NCBI RefSeq assembly: GCF_037023745.1
Contig: NZ_CP146101.1
Location: forward strand, 4,704,001 to 4,768,000
Length of the DNA stretch: 64,000 bases
Direction of reading: 5' to 3'
DNA from: Streptomyces sp. SCSIO 30461
GTDB lineage: Bacteria > Actinomycetota > Actinomycetes > Streptomycetales > Streptomycetaceae
Shown here: piece after piece, positions 8,607 through 17,306 of the stretch
Layout of the letters: the number at the start of each line of letters is the position of its first letter
Numbering within the stretch: the first letter of the stretch is position 1
Translations under genes and position numbers: made by a program
The notes under the pieces: generated by a model
Told to the model about the DNA's origin: nothing
Database searches by the model: none
Seen by the model: the letters and a program-made list of their open reading frames with translations, nothing else

Positions 8607-9863
8607 TTGTCTGAGCACGTTCTGATCGTCGGCCCAGGCCGCGACTTTCCCGCCCGTATCCGCCGTGCTCAGCCCGGCACCCGAACCACGGTGATCTGCC
8701 AGCTGGACTACATTGGCAAGGTTCGCACCCCCGGCGAGAACGCCCGGGTTATCGGCGTGCGCAGCGATGCACCCGAGCAGGAGTGGATCGACTTGGCCGC
8801 AGCGGTGCACGCACTGCACCCCTTCACTCGGATTGGCACCTTCGGTGAACGGGACCAGGACCACTACGCAGTGATCGCTGAGGCCCTGGGCTTGTCCGCC
8901 CACAGCCCGGTCACGGTATCTCTGGTCCACGACAAGGAAGCCATGAGGGTCCGTCTGCGCGAGGCAGGGGTCGACTCCACCAACAGCACCCGAGCTGCCG
9001 ATCTTGACGAGCTGCACACCTTCGTAAAGCAGTACGGCCTGCCCTGTGTGGTTAAGCCGATCTCCAGCTCGGGCAGTGCCGGCGTCACCAAGGTGATGCA
9101 CGAGAGCGAGCTGGCCGACGCCTTCGCAAGGGCCGGCGGCAGCTATCTCGGACTGTCGAACACGGGTGTCTTGGCCGAGGAGTTCCTTGATGGCCCGCAA
9201 TTCAGCGTCGAGGCCTTCTCCGAGCTGGGCGAGCACCAAGTGGTGGTCATCACCCGCAAGTTCTCAGAGCCGGAGACCTTCGTTGAACTCGGCCATGTGT
9301 CTCCCGCAGAGCTACCCGCAGACTTGTGTGAGGAGATCCACGCCTACGTGGGCGGCGTACTCGACGCACTGGGGGTGGAATTCGGCCCCACCCACACAGA
9401 GGTTGTCCTTGGTGAAGAGGGCCCTCGTCTGATCGAGACCCATGTCCGCATGGGCGGAGACCAGATCCCGGCTCTGACCCTCGACGCGACCGGCGTCGAT
9501 GTGGACGACTGCACGGCCCGCCAGACACTGGGGGAGAAGGTCTTGCCGGGTATCCGCGCCACCCTCGCCGAGGACCGTCCGGCACATAGCTCGGCCATCT
9601 GGTTCGCTTCGCTCGACGCCACCGGAGTGCTCGACGGCGTGTCCGGCCTCGATGAGGCCCGGGTACTCCCGGGCGTGAGCGAGATCGCTGTTCTGGCGCG
9701 CCAAGGTGCGGAGGTTGGCAGGCTCGAGACATCAGAATCACGAGTGGCATACGCACGTGCGCTTGGAAAGACTGCCGACGAGGCAGTGACCGCCGCGCGG
9801 GCGGCTGTGGAATGCCTTGAATTCCGGCTGAAGGTTCCCCATTGGCGTGGCGTGACGGTGTGA
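8607..9863 (+). CDS. ATP-grasp ligase B
   Basis: 418 aa. The TTG at 8607 is chosen because GAGAGGA sits 9 nt upstream and the family N-terminus (SEHVLIVGPGRDFPARI) begins there; the frame is open further upstream without a ribosome site. ATP-grasp fold: YGLPCVVKPISSSGSAGVTK for nucleotide binding, LAEEFLDGPQFSVEAF, and the metal-ligand strand LIETHVRMGGDQIP. It is only distantly similar to ligase A, so the two probably perform different couplings. It resembles PurK/carbamoyl-phosphate-like and BL00235/CarB-type ligases used in small peptide or amide biosynthesis. It is the last gene of the operon; IS debris follows within 100 nt. Confidence 0.88.
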   Translation: MSEHVLIVGPGRDFPARIRRAQPGTRTTVICQLDYIGKVRTPGENARVIGVRSDAPEQEWIDLAAAVHALHPFTRIGTFGERDQDHYAVIAEALGLSAHSPVTVSLVHDKEAMRVRLREAGVDSTNSTRAADLDELHTFVKQYGLPCVVKPISSSGSAGVTKVMHESELADAFARAGGSYLGLSNTGVLAEEFLDGPQFSVEAFSELGEHQVVVITRKFSEPETFVELGHVSPAELPADLCEEIHAYVGGVLDALGVEFGPTHTEVVLGEEGPRLIETHVRMGGDQIPALTLDATGVDVDDCTARQTLGEKVLPGIRATLAEDRPAHSSAIWFASLDATGVLDGVSGLDEARVLPGVSEIAVLARQGAEVGRLETSESRVAYARALGKTADEAVTAARAAVECLEFRLKVPHWRGVTV

Positions 9864-9964
9864 GAGTGCGGTTCGCGCCGTGATGCCGGGTTTGGTGTCG
9901 CTCGATGGGGTGACGTTGGAGCATGTCTGCCGGTCAGGCGTTCGGGGTTCGCTTGGGTGGCCGG

Positions 9965-10303
9965 ATGAGTGACCGCAAGCCGTACCCGAGTGATCTCACC
10001 GACGAACAGTGGCAGTTGGTCGAGCCCGTGATCAGTGCCTGGAAGGCCGAGCACCCCTCGGCCACCGGTCACCAGGGTAGATACGCGATGCGGGAGATCG
10101 TCAACGCGATCCTCTACCAGAACCGCACCGGCTGTCAGTGGCAGTACCTGCCGCACGATCTGCCGCCGAAGAGCGCGACGTACTACTACTTCGCCGCCTG
10201 GCGCGAGGACGGCACCGACCAGACCGTTCACGACCTCCTGCGCTGGCATCTGCGCGAGAGCCGGAAGCGATTAGCCGACCCGAGCCTGGTGGTCCTGGGC
10301 TGA
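9965..10303 (+). pseudogene. IS5-family transposase, N-terminal fragment
   Basis: About 112 aa of an IS5-type first ORF: PYPSDLTDEQWQLVEPVI, NRTGCQWQYLPHDLPPKSA and TVHDLLRWHLRES, ending at ADPSLVVL where the DDE part should begin. The frame then hits a stop in unrelated sequence, so the catalytic half is lost. It marks the right edge of the biosynthetic cluster. Confidence 0.88.
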
Positions 10304-10443
10304 AGCTTCCCCTTGATCGTGCAATGCCGCGTAGTTAAGGGGTGGTGAGGGGGCGTCAAGGGGGGCGATGAGCTGGGAAGAAGGGGCGGGGCCCGTGCTG
10401 TTTCAGGGATCGACCAAGATCTTCCTGAGAGCCGAGGCCCCGC

Positions 10444-11130
10444 GTGTCCCAGTCTGTCATGGTGGGCGGTCCGCCCGACGTCGACGTGTTCGCTCCCGGC
10501 CATCTCGGCGAGTTGACACAGGTCCTCCCAGTTGAGCTCATCGACGCAGTCCTCGACGAAACTCGGTCGCTGCAGCGACGGTTGCGTAGCCTTCCGTCTC
10601 GAGTCGGGGTGTACTTCGTCCTGACCCTGGGCCTGTTCGAGCACTTGGGAGCACGTCTGGTCTGGACGAAACTGATCGGCACCGCCAGCGCCCCCAAGCA
10701 CGCGTTCGTCCGCTCCCTCGGCGCGGACGAAGTGATCGACTACCGCACCACCGACTTCCGCGACGCCGTCCGGGACGTCGACATGGTCCTCGACCCCCTC
10801 TCCGGCGACACCCGCAGCCGCTCCCTCGACGTGCTGCGCCCCGGCGGCGTTCTCGTCTCCCTCCTGCCAGCCACGGACGCCGACGAGGAGGCGAGGGCCG
10901 CAGCCCGCAAGATCCGCGTGGAGACCCTCCTGGTCGAGGCCGACCACGCCGGCATGAACACCATCGCGGACCTCGCCGAATCCGGCACCCTGCGCGCCCA
11001 CATAGAAGCCACCTTCCCCCTCGCCGAGGCGGCGAGGGCGCACGCCCTGGGTGAGACAGACCGGACCACCGGCAAGATCGTCCTCTCCGTGGACGCGGCA
11101 GCACGACCCTCCGAACTGCCGGGCGGGTGA
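10444..11130 (+). pseudogene. In-frame chimera: IS4 transposase N-terminus joined to quinone oxidoreductase C-terminus
   Basis: A 228-aa open frame with two unrelated halves. Residues 1-77 match the N-terminus of IS4-family transposases (ELIDAVLDETRSLQRRLRSL, then LTLGLFEHLGARLVW). From about base 10674 the sequence becomes the C-terminal half of a zinc-less NADPH:quinone oxidoreductase (SAPKHAFVRSLGADEVIDYR, then ALGETDRTTGKIVLSV). Upstream at about 10321, CAATGCCGCGTAGTTAAG resembles the terminal repeat of the IS4 element at 27.1 kb, so the IS left end is retained. The oxidoreductase lacks its catalytic domain and part of the Rossmann motif. A product is possible but probably inactive. Confidence 0.8.
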
Positions 11131-11550
11131 TGGCCCACTGGCGCGCGGTAGCGGAGAGCGCCGGGCGTCGAGGAGTCCCGGAGCAACCGCCTGCCGTGAC
11201 ACTCGGCGCCGAGGTCGCGGACTTGGCGGACTCGTCCGAGTCGATGTGCCCGGCCCTGAAGGGAGGCGCGAGTGAAATCGTCGACCGCATCGCGCTCAGG
11301 ATCAGCCGTGGCCTGGAGAGAGTCTGCCGTCGGCAGAGAGGCCCGCGACGTCGCACCGGCCCGTACGAGATGCGGCTCGGCGCAAGCGACGCCATGATCA
11401 GGACGCATCGCAGTCCACCCCGCTCGACGCCGTCGCAACTGCAACCCCGCCGGCTTCTGCGCCTTTGGAAGGTCCACGCCCCACGCCGGATCCGGGCGTG
11501 GACATGCCCACCCGAAACTTCGACCACGTCACCCGAGTAAAGGGCGTGTC
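11131..11550. other. Intergenic, no recognisable gene
   Basis: 420 nt between the oxidoreductase remnant and the DJ-1 gene. Short frames exist on both strands but none resembles a protein. Promoter elements for the DJ-1 gene are expected here but not obvious. Confidence 0.5.
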
Positions 11551-12261
11551 ATGAAAGTTCTGATTGTTCTCACCTCCCACGACGAACTGGGGGACACCGG
11601 CCGCAAGACCGGGTTCTGGCTGGAGGAACTTGCGGCACCGTACTACCGCTTCAAGCAGGCGGGCGCGCAGATCGTGCTCTCCTCGCCCCAGGGCGGCAGG
11701 CCACCGCTGGACCCCAAGAGCAACGAGCCCGACTTCCAGACCGACCAGACCCGGCGCTTCGAGGCCGACCCCGAGGCGACCCGGGCACTGGCCAACACTG
11801 TGCGCCTTGACTCGATCTCGGTCAGCGACTTCGATGCCGTCTTCTATCCCGGCGGGCACGGGCCACTCTGGGACCTGGCCGAGGACACCGTCTCTGCGCG
11901 GCTGATCGAAACGGCGCTCCGTTCCGGCAAGCCGGTCGGACTGGTGTGCCACGCGCCCGGCGTACTGCGACACACCGTCAACGATGACGGAACCGCGCTG
12001 GTCTCGGGCAGGAAGGTCACCGGATTCACCAACTCCGAGGAGGAAGCCGTCCAGCTCAGCAACATCGTCCCCTTTCTGGTCGAGGACGAACTCACCAGGC
12101 TCGGAGGGGTCTACTCCAAGACCGACGACTGGCAGCCCTATGTCGTGCAGGACGGTCTGCTGATCACCGGGCAGAACCCCGCTTCCTCGGCTTCCGCGGC
12201 TGACGCCCTGATGGAACTGGCCGGCAAGGGCGAGGGTGAGCGCGCACCCCGTGGCGTGTGA
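11551..12261 (+). CDS. DJ-1/PfpI-family protein (Hsp31-like, type 1 glutamine amidotransferase fold)
   Basis: 236 aa with the flavodoxin-like DJ-1/PfpI fold. Seen: KVLIVLTSHDELGDTGRKTG at the N-terminus, AVFYPGGHGPLWDL carrying the acidic and oxyanion positions, and the nucleophile elbow GLVCHAPGVL with the reactive Cys. Closest to the Hsp31/YhbO group of glyoxalase III or deglycase-like stress proteins. Start ATG at 11551, in a stand-alone position. It is intact, unlike almost everything on either side. Confidence 0.93.
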   Translation: MKVLIVLTSHDELGDTGRKTGFWLEELAAPYYRFKQAGAQIVLSSPQGGRPPLDPKSNEPDFQTDQTRRFEADPEATRALANTVRLDSISVSDFDAVFYPGGHGPLWDLAEDTVSARLIETALRSGKPVGLVCHAPGVLRHTVNDDGTALVSGRKVTGFTNSEEEAVQLSNIVPFLVEDELTRLGGVYSKTDDWQPYVVQDGLLITGQNPASSASAADALMELAGKGEGERAPRGV

Positions 12262-12548
12262 GGCATGCAGTGCCGACCCTGCGGGGCGTCAGCGCCGGGA
12301 GACGGTAGGGACGCAGGCGGCTGAGCTGTTCGGGCAGAAGACCAGCCTACGGAAGTGGCACGGCCGCTGCGGGTGAGCCGGAAGCCGGCCTGTCAGTGGC
12401 ACCGGACGTGGATGGGTGCGGTACGGCGGCGGTGGCCCCGGCCGGGTCATTGATGCTGTTGGTCAATTCCGGGGTCCGTGCGTCACATCGGCCTTCGAGA
12501 TCTGGTTGTGGTCTTGAAGGCCGACGTTGTCGTATGGGGTGGGTGCGG

Positions 12549-12645
12549 ATGTCGTTGCAGCAGAAGGGGTCTGGGGAGATTCCGGCGGAGACGGTGCGGG
12601 TGGCGCGGGCCGCGTTCCCGAAGGGGAGTCTGACGATCCGGCTGG
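12549..12645 (+). pseudogene. IS1182-family transposase, N-terminal stub
   Basis: The ATG at 12549 begins a short stretch typical of IS1182 transposases (ETVRVARAAFPKGSLTIRL) and then breaks off at about 12645, exactly where the opposite-strand histidine kinase remnant begins. The insertion probably removed the 3' end of the kinase. Confidence 0.65.
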
Positions 12646-13457
12646 TCGGCGAGGATGTCCAGATTGGTCCGCACGCTCATCAGCGGGGTGCGCAGTTCGT
12701 GTGAGGCCGCGGCCGAGAAGGAGCGGGCCGTGGCGAGTCCTTCGGCGGTACGAGCGGCCTGCTCGTCATATCGGGGCAACACCGTCTGGAGGGTGCGGGC
12801 CAGGTCGTCCACCTCGGCGAGCCCGGTCGGGGCATGCTCCAGCCGGGTCGAAGTGGAGCGCGGGTCGAGCCCGCTGGTGCGCTGCTGCAGGTGCCGCAGC
12901 GGCCGGTGGCCCGGGCGGCCACGGCCCTGGCGAGGAGGCCCGCCAGGGGCGCGGTCACCCCGGCGACGGTGAGGACACGGGTGCGGACGACCCCGAGTTG
13001 TTCCTCGCTCGTCGTATCGGGAGGGAACGGCCACAGCGTGCCGTCCACTCCGTTGCGCCGTCCGGTGATCCGCACCGACAGGGCCCGCCAGCCGGTGTCC
13101 CCGTCCCGCACCGTGATCGGCTCGGGGGCGTCGTCGGGAAGCGGTACGGACACGTCGGGCTGCGGTCCGCCCCAGGCGGTCCCGTCGGGTCCGATCAGCC
13201 GGACGCCCACATCGAGTGCGGCGTTGTACAGACCGCGCTCCCGCGCGCGCTCTACTGCCGGAGCGCGGTCCGTCACCACCGCCCGGAGCAGTCCGCGGGT
13301 GTTCCCGGCGACGACGGCGGCCCGTTCGCGCAACTGTGCGTCCTGCTGGGTGTGCGGATCCGGCCGCCACCAGTTGGACGAGCAGCCAACCGGCGCCCAG
13401 GACCAGAAGAGGGACGGTGATCCCCACCACGAGGGCGATCCGTGTGGAGAGCTTCAT
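12645..13457 (-). pseudogene. Sensor histidine kinase, frameshifted and truncated
   Basis: Starts as MKLSTRIALVVGITVPLLVL (membrane segment). An extracytoplasmic sensor region follows in another frame (TDRAPAVERARERGLYNAAL), then a HAMP-like stretch, then the phosphoacceptor H box ASHELRTPLMSVRTNLDILA in the first frame. At least two frameshifts are needed. The ATP-binding domain is missing, cut by an IS1182 stub. Its cognate regulator upstream is also broken. Confidence 0.82.
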
Positions 13458-13489
13458 GTGCGTGGACGGCCTCAGGCGGGCAGCGAGCC

Positions 13490-13955
13490 TCACCGGCCTG
13501 CCGCCCCGGGGCCCGCGTCACGGGTGGTGCCTCCGTCGTCGCGCAGGACGAAACCGACTCCCCGGACGGTGTGGATGGAGCCGGGGCCAGCCGTCGGCCT
13601 CCAACTTACGGCGCAGGTAGCTGACGAAGGTATCCACCACGCCCGTCCGGACGTCGAAGTCGTACCCCCCACACCCGGTCCAGCGACTGGTCCCGGGTGA
13701 GGACCACGCCCGCGTTGCGGGCCAGTGTCCTCGGCAGCTCGAATCCCGCCGGGTCAACGGCAGCAAGAAGCCGCCCAGTTGAGCCTCGCGGGCCGTGAGG
13801 TCGATGGTGAGGGATCCGGCCCGCAACCGACCGGAGCTCTCCGGTGGTCGCCGGCGCAGCAGGGCCCGCAACCGTAGCAGCAGTTCCTGGAGTGCGAAGA
13901 GCTTGACGAGGTAGTCGTCGGCACCGACCTGGAGCCCCGCGATCCGTACCAGGCC
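13490..13955 (-). pseudogene. OmpR-family response regulator, 5'-truncated and frameshifted
   Basis: What remains is the end of the receiver (VGADDYLVKLFALQELLLRL; the family usually has KPF) and the winged-helix domain spread over three frames: DFDVRTGVVDTFVSYLRRKL in one, IHTVRGVGFVLRDD in another. The first half of the receiver with the phosphorylated Asp is gone. It lies just upstream of the kinase remnant, in the normal regulator-kinase order. Confidence 0.82.
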
Positions 13956-14074
13956 GGGTCCGGCCCGGCGGGCAGTGCCGTCCCGACCGCCGCGCTGCCG
14001 CAAAGAGGCCGACGGCCAGGACCGGGCCGGTGCGGCGAAGGGCGAACCGTCCACGCGGGAGCAGCTCATAACTC

Positions 14075-14797
14075 ATGGCGGTCCTGGCGGAGGCGACGGA
14101 CGCGACGACTGCCGGCACCGCGGGCCACGTCGCCGCAGCAGTCATGGGCCTGACAACGGGACGGAGCGCAGCGGCCGGCGACGGCCACGCATTCACCACG
14201 GCCGGCATCGTCAAGGTCGACATCCTCGCAGCACTGCTCCTGACAGCCCAGGACGGGGATCGCGCGCTCACCGGCCAGAAGCGCCGGCAGGCCGCGGCGA
14301 TGATCCATATGAGCGACAACGCGTCGGCGACCGCCCTGTGGGACGCCGTCGGAGGGGCGGACGGCCTGGCGCAGGCGAACCGGCGGCTGGGACTGCCGGA
14401 GACGACGCCCGGTTCCGACGGGCTGTGGGGCCTGCCCCAGACCACCGCGGCCGATCAGCTCCATCTGCCGCGGGCCGTCTTCGCCGACGACTCACCGCTC
14501 TCCTCGGCCTCCCGCGACTATGCGCAGCAGCTCATGGGCGGCATCGCCGCAGACCAGGACTGGGGCATATCGGCCGCGGCCGACGACGCCTCCGCCGCCC
14601 GGCTGAAGAACGGCTGGCTGTCCAGGAGCGAGACCGGGCTCTGGGTGATCAACAGCATCGGTGTGGTCGAGAAGGACGGCAACCGGTTCCTCGTGGCCGT
14701 CCTCAGCGACGACCAGCCCAGCCGAGCGGCCGGGATCTCCCTCGTCGAGACCGTAGCGGTGCGAGCCGTGTCCCTGCTCGCACCGGACAACCCTTAG
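14075..14797 (+). pseudogene. Class A beta-lactamase-like serine hydrolase, catalytic Ser replaced, no signal peptide
   Basis: 240 aa resembling Streptomyces secreted serine hydrolases of the beta-lactamase class A fold. The SxxK motif, normally TASIVKVDILA in these proteins, reads TAGIVKVDILA: the nucleophile codon is GGC (Gly). The second motif is present as MSDNASATAL. The expected signal peptide is missing, and the upstream side abuts the truncated regulator. It is probably a dead enzyme left after a deletion; a non-catalytic binding role cannot be excluded. Confidence 0.72.
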
Positions 14798-14803
14798 CAA
14801 GGC

Positions 14804-15052
14804 ATGGTCGGCTCGCCCCACCCCGCGGACGATCTTGCTCAGGAGATGTGGACCGCGGTGGTGCGAGGCCTGCCGCACCTGCGGAAGCCGGAGCGGTTCA
14901 CCCCGTGGCTGTTCACCATCGCCCGGCGCAGGGTCACCGACCACCTGCGCCAGGCGTACAGGGCTCAGGCCCCCTGGAGGAAGCCGGGTCGCGGCGCGCA
15001 GGAGGTGCTCGGTGGGGCCTTCGTCTCCCCGGCGGCGGACGAAGGGAGGTAG
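14804..15052 (+). pseudogene. ECF sigma factor region 2 fragment
   Basis: An 82-aa frame whose first 60 residues match sigma-70 region 2: ADDLAQEMWTAVVRGLPHL and FTPWLFTIARRRVTDHLRQA. Region 4 and the true N-terminus are missing, and the last 20 residues look non-coding. It cannot work as a sigma factor. Confidence 0.75.
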
Positions 15053-15249
15053 GGCTGGGGCACCGTGTCGTCCACGGTCAGGGCTTTGTTCTCGCGTGGG
15101 TACGGCCACGTGGCGTCGGTGGCCATCCGTCCTGACCAGCGGCTCTGGCCGCCGCCGCGGCAAGTCGAGCAGCGTGTCGCCACAGATCGCCCGCAGTCCG
15201 CCCACCACAATCGGTTCGACCTTTCGAGAGTGACGATCGTGGTGGGGCA

Positions 15250-17196
15250 TTGGGAGTCTTCGAATCCGGGAAACGGCACACGCGGCAGCCGCGTCCAGTG
15301 CGGACAACCATGGGAGTGCTCCAACTCGGGATGCTCGTGGCCGCCTTCGACCAGACGGCTCTCGGTGTCGCCCTGCCCAACCTCGTGGCCGACCTCGGAC
15401 ACGTGCACGACCTGGTATGGGTGGTGGGGGTCAACCTGCTGGCCGCCACTGTCTCCGCCCCGCTCTGGGGCAAGTTCGGCGACATGTACGGCAGGCGGCG
15501 GGCACTTCAGGCCGACCTTCTCATCCTGCTGGTGGGCTGCGTCCTGGCAGGCGCCGCCCAGAGCATGACCCAACTCATCGCCTTCCGGGCCGTCCAGGGC
15601 CTCGGCAGCGGCGGACTGGTGGTGCTCTCGCTGGCCATGGTCAGCGATCTGGTGCCGCCGGACGATCGCGGGCGCCGGCAGGGTTCCCTGAACGCGGTGT
15701 TCGCCATCGGCACGGGGCTGGCCCCGCTGGCGGGAGGCCTCCTCGCGCAGTACGCCTCCTGGCGCTGGATCTTCTACGGCACCGCCGCCCTCAGCGCCCT
15801 CGCGTTCGCCGCCAGCAGCATTGCCCTGCGTGTGCCCGCACCGCACGCGGTGCGCCGCGGCTTCGACTACATCGGCCTGGGGCTCCTCGCCGCCCTCAGT
15901 ACCTGCCTGCTGCTGAGCCTCTCCCCGGGGGGGCTGTCCTGGAAGGCCTGGCAGGTGATCGCGTACCTCGTGCTCGCCGTCATGTTCGGTGGGTTGTTCC
16001 TGGCCCGCGAGCGCAGGGCGCCGCATCCCTTGCTGCCACCCAGGCTGTTCGAAAGCAGTGTCTTCACGCTCCTGGCCGCGGTCGCGTTCCTCACGGGCGC
16101 CGCGATGGCCGCGACGTCCGTCTACCTCCCGCTGTTCCTCCAGATCGCCATGGGCGCCAGCCCCTTCGGTACGGGCCTGATCATGGTGTGGCTGGTCGTC
16201 GGGATCACCGCGGGATCGCTGGCGAGCGGGGAACTGGTCAGCCGGACCGGACGCTACAAGCCGTACCTGATCGCCGGCGCCGGCCTGACCTCCGCCGGTC
16301 TCGTACTGAGCCACCTGCTGGACGCGCGGAGCAGCGGTTGGACGGTCGTCGGCACGCTCCTCGTCTTCGGTGTCGGCTTCGGTCTCACGGCTCCGATCCT
16401 CACCCTGGCCGTGCAGAACGCGGTGGGGTACGAGGACTTGGGCGTGTCCGTGTCCGGCATCAGCTACTTCCGGTCCCTGGGCGGGACACTCGGCGTCGCC
16501 GTCGTGGGCGCGGTGTTCGCCACCCGGTTGGGGCACAACCTCGCGGGGGAGGAGGACATGCGCGATCTCGACATCGCCGCCCTCCGCGCCGTTCCGACCC
16601 TGCTGGACGCGTACACGCTGTCCATCAGGGAGACGTACCTGGGGTCCGTCGGCCTGGCGCTCATCGCCTTCACACTGTCGTGGTTCCTGCGGGAGATCCC
16701 GCTCCAGCCCGGTGCCACTCCCCCGGAGATCACCGCCCCGCTCCGCACCGCACCGGTCCCCCGCACGTCCGTCGAGGAGATGGAGCGCATCCTCTCGGCG
16801 GCCGGCAACCGGCAGGCACTGCGCAGCCTCTTCACCCGGATCGCCGAGACCGCCGACGTCCGGCTGCCGCCCCATGCCTGCTGGCTGCTCATCACGGCGC
16901 TCCATGAGGAGCCCTTGGACCTGCGAGGGCTCGAACAGCACAGCGTGGTCGACGCGAGCATCATCGGCAACGCCGTGGAGGCGCTCGAAGCCCGCGCTCT
17001 CGCCAGGGTCTCCGGCACCACCCTGGTCCTGACGGGAGAGGGCCGTGAGATCGCCAAACAGCTGACGGCCGCGCGCCGACGCATACTGCGCGATGTCGTC
17101 GGCATCTGGGCCACAGAGGGACATGCAACCGTCGATGCCCTCCTGGAGCAGCTCGACAAGGCGCTGACCGGCCAGGACGGCCTCCCTCCGAGGTGA
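15250..17196 (+). CDS. DHA2-type MFS efflux transporter with C-terminal winged-helix-like domain
   Basis: 648 aa. Residues 20-500 are a 14-span drug:H+ antiporter of the EmrB/QacA type (FDQTALGVALPNLVADLG in span 1; GKFGDMYGRRRAL in the 2-3 loop). Residues about 510-648 are soluble and resemble a MarR-like helix-turn-helix: VEEMERILSAAGNRQALRSL, LLITALHEEPLDLRGLEQ, a wing with SGTTLVLTGEGREIA, then a helical tail. Family members normally stop near residue 500-550. TTG 15250 supplies a basic cytosolic lead before span 1; ATG 15310 is the alternative. The added domain might sense ligand or DNA, or simply stabilise the protein. Confidence 0.88.
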   Translation: MGVFESGKRHTRQPRPVRTTMGVLQLGMLVAAFDQTALGVALPNLVADLGHVHDLVWVVGVNLLAATVSAPLWGKFGDMYGRRRALQADLLILLVGCVLAGAAQSMTQLIAFRAVQGLGSGGLVVLSLAMVSDLVPPDDRGRRQGSLNAVFAIGTGLAPLAGGLLAQYASWRWIFYGTAALSALAFAASSIALRVPAPHAVRRGFDYIGLGLLAALSTCLLLSLSPGGLSWKAWQVIAYLVLAVMFGGLFLARERRAPHPLLPPRLFESSVFTLLAAVAFLTGAAMAATSVYLPLFLQIAMGASPFGTGLIMVWLVVGITAGSLASGELVSRTGRYKPYLIAGAGLTSAGLVLSHLLDARSSGWTVVGTLLVFGVGFGLTAPILTLAVQNAVGYEDLGVSVSGISYFRSLGGTLGVAVVGAVFATRLGHNLAGEEDMRDLDIAALRAVPTLLDAYTLSIRETYLGSVGLALIAFTLSWFLREIPLQPGATPPEITAPLRTAPVPRTSVEEMERILSAAGNRQALRSLFTRIAETADVRLPPHACWLLITALHEEPLDLRGLEQHSVVDASIIGNAVEALEARALARVSGTTLVLTGEGREIAKQLTAARRRILRDVVGIWATEGHATVDALLEQLDKALTGQDGLPPR

Positions 17197-17306
17197 CACG
17201 CAGCGCTGCCGCGTCGCCGGGCCGGGCTCGCCTCAGCGGGCACCCCCGGCTCTGCACCGTCAGGGGACCTGCGGCCACGGACCGACGGGATCCCTGAGCT
17301 TGTTTT

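Noticed and set aside
6477-9239. Very long open frame (920 codons) on the minus strand under the monooxygenase and ligase genes
   Set aside because: It is antisense to five genes with clear protein families; long shadow frames are expected at this GC content and it has no recognisable domain.
11127-11540. 137-codon plus-strand frame before the DJ-1 gene
   Set aside because: Composition is Arg/Pro/Ser-rich without motifs, typical of intergenic translation in Streptomyces.
13960-14076. Minus-strand signal-peptide-like start (MSYELLPRGRFALRRTGP)
   Set aside because: The frame degenerates within 40 codons and overlaps the hydrolase remnant; too little to call a gene.
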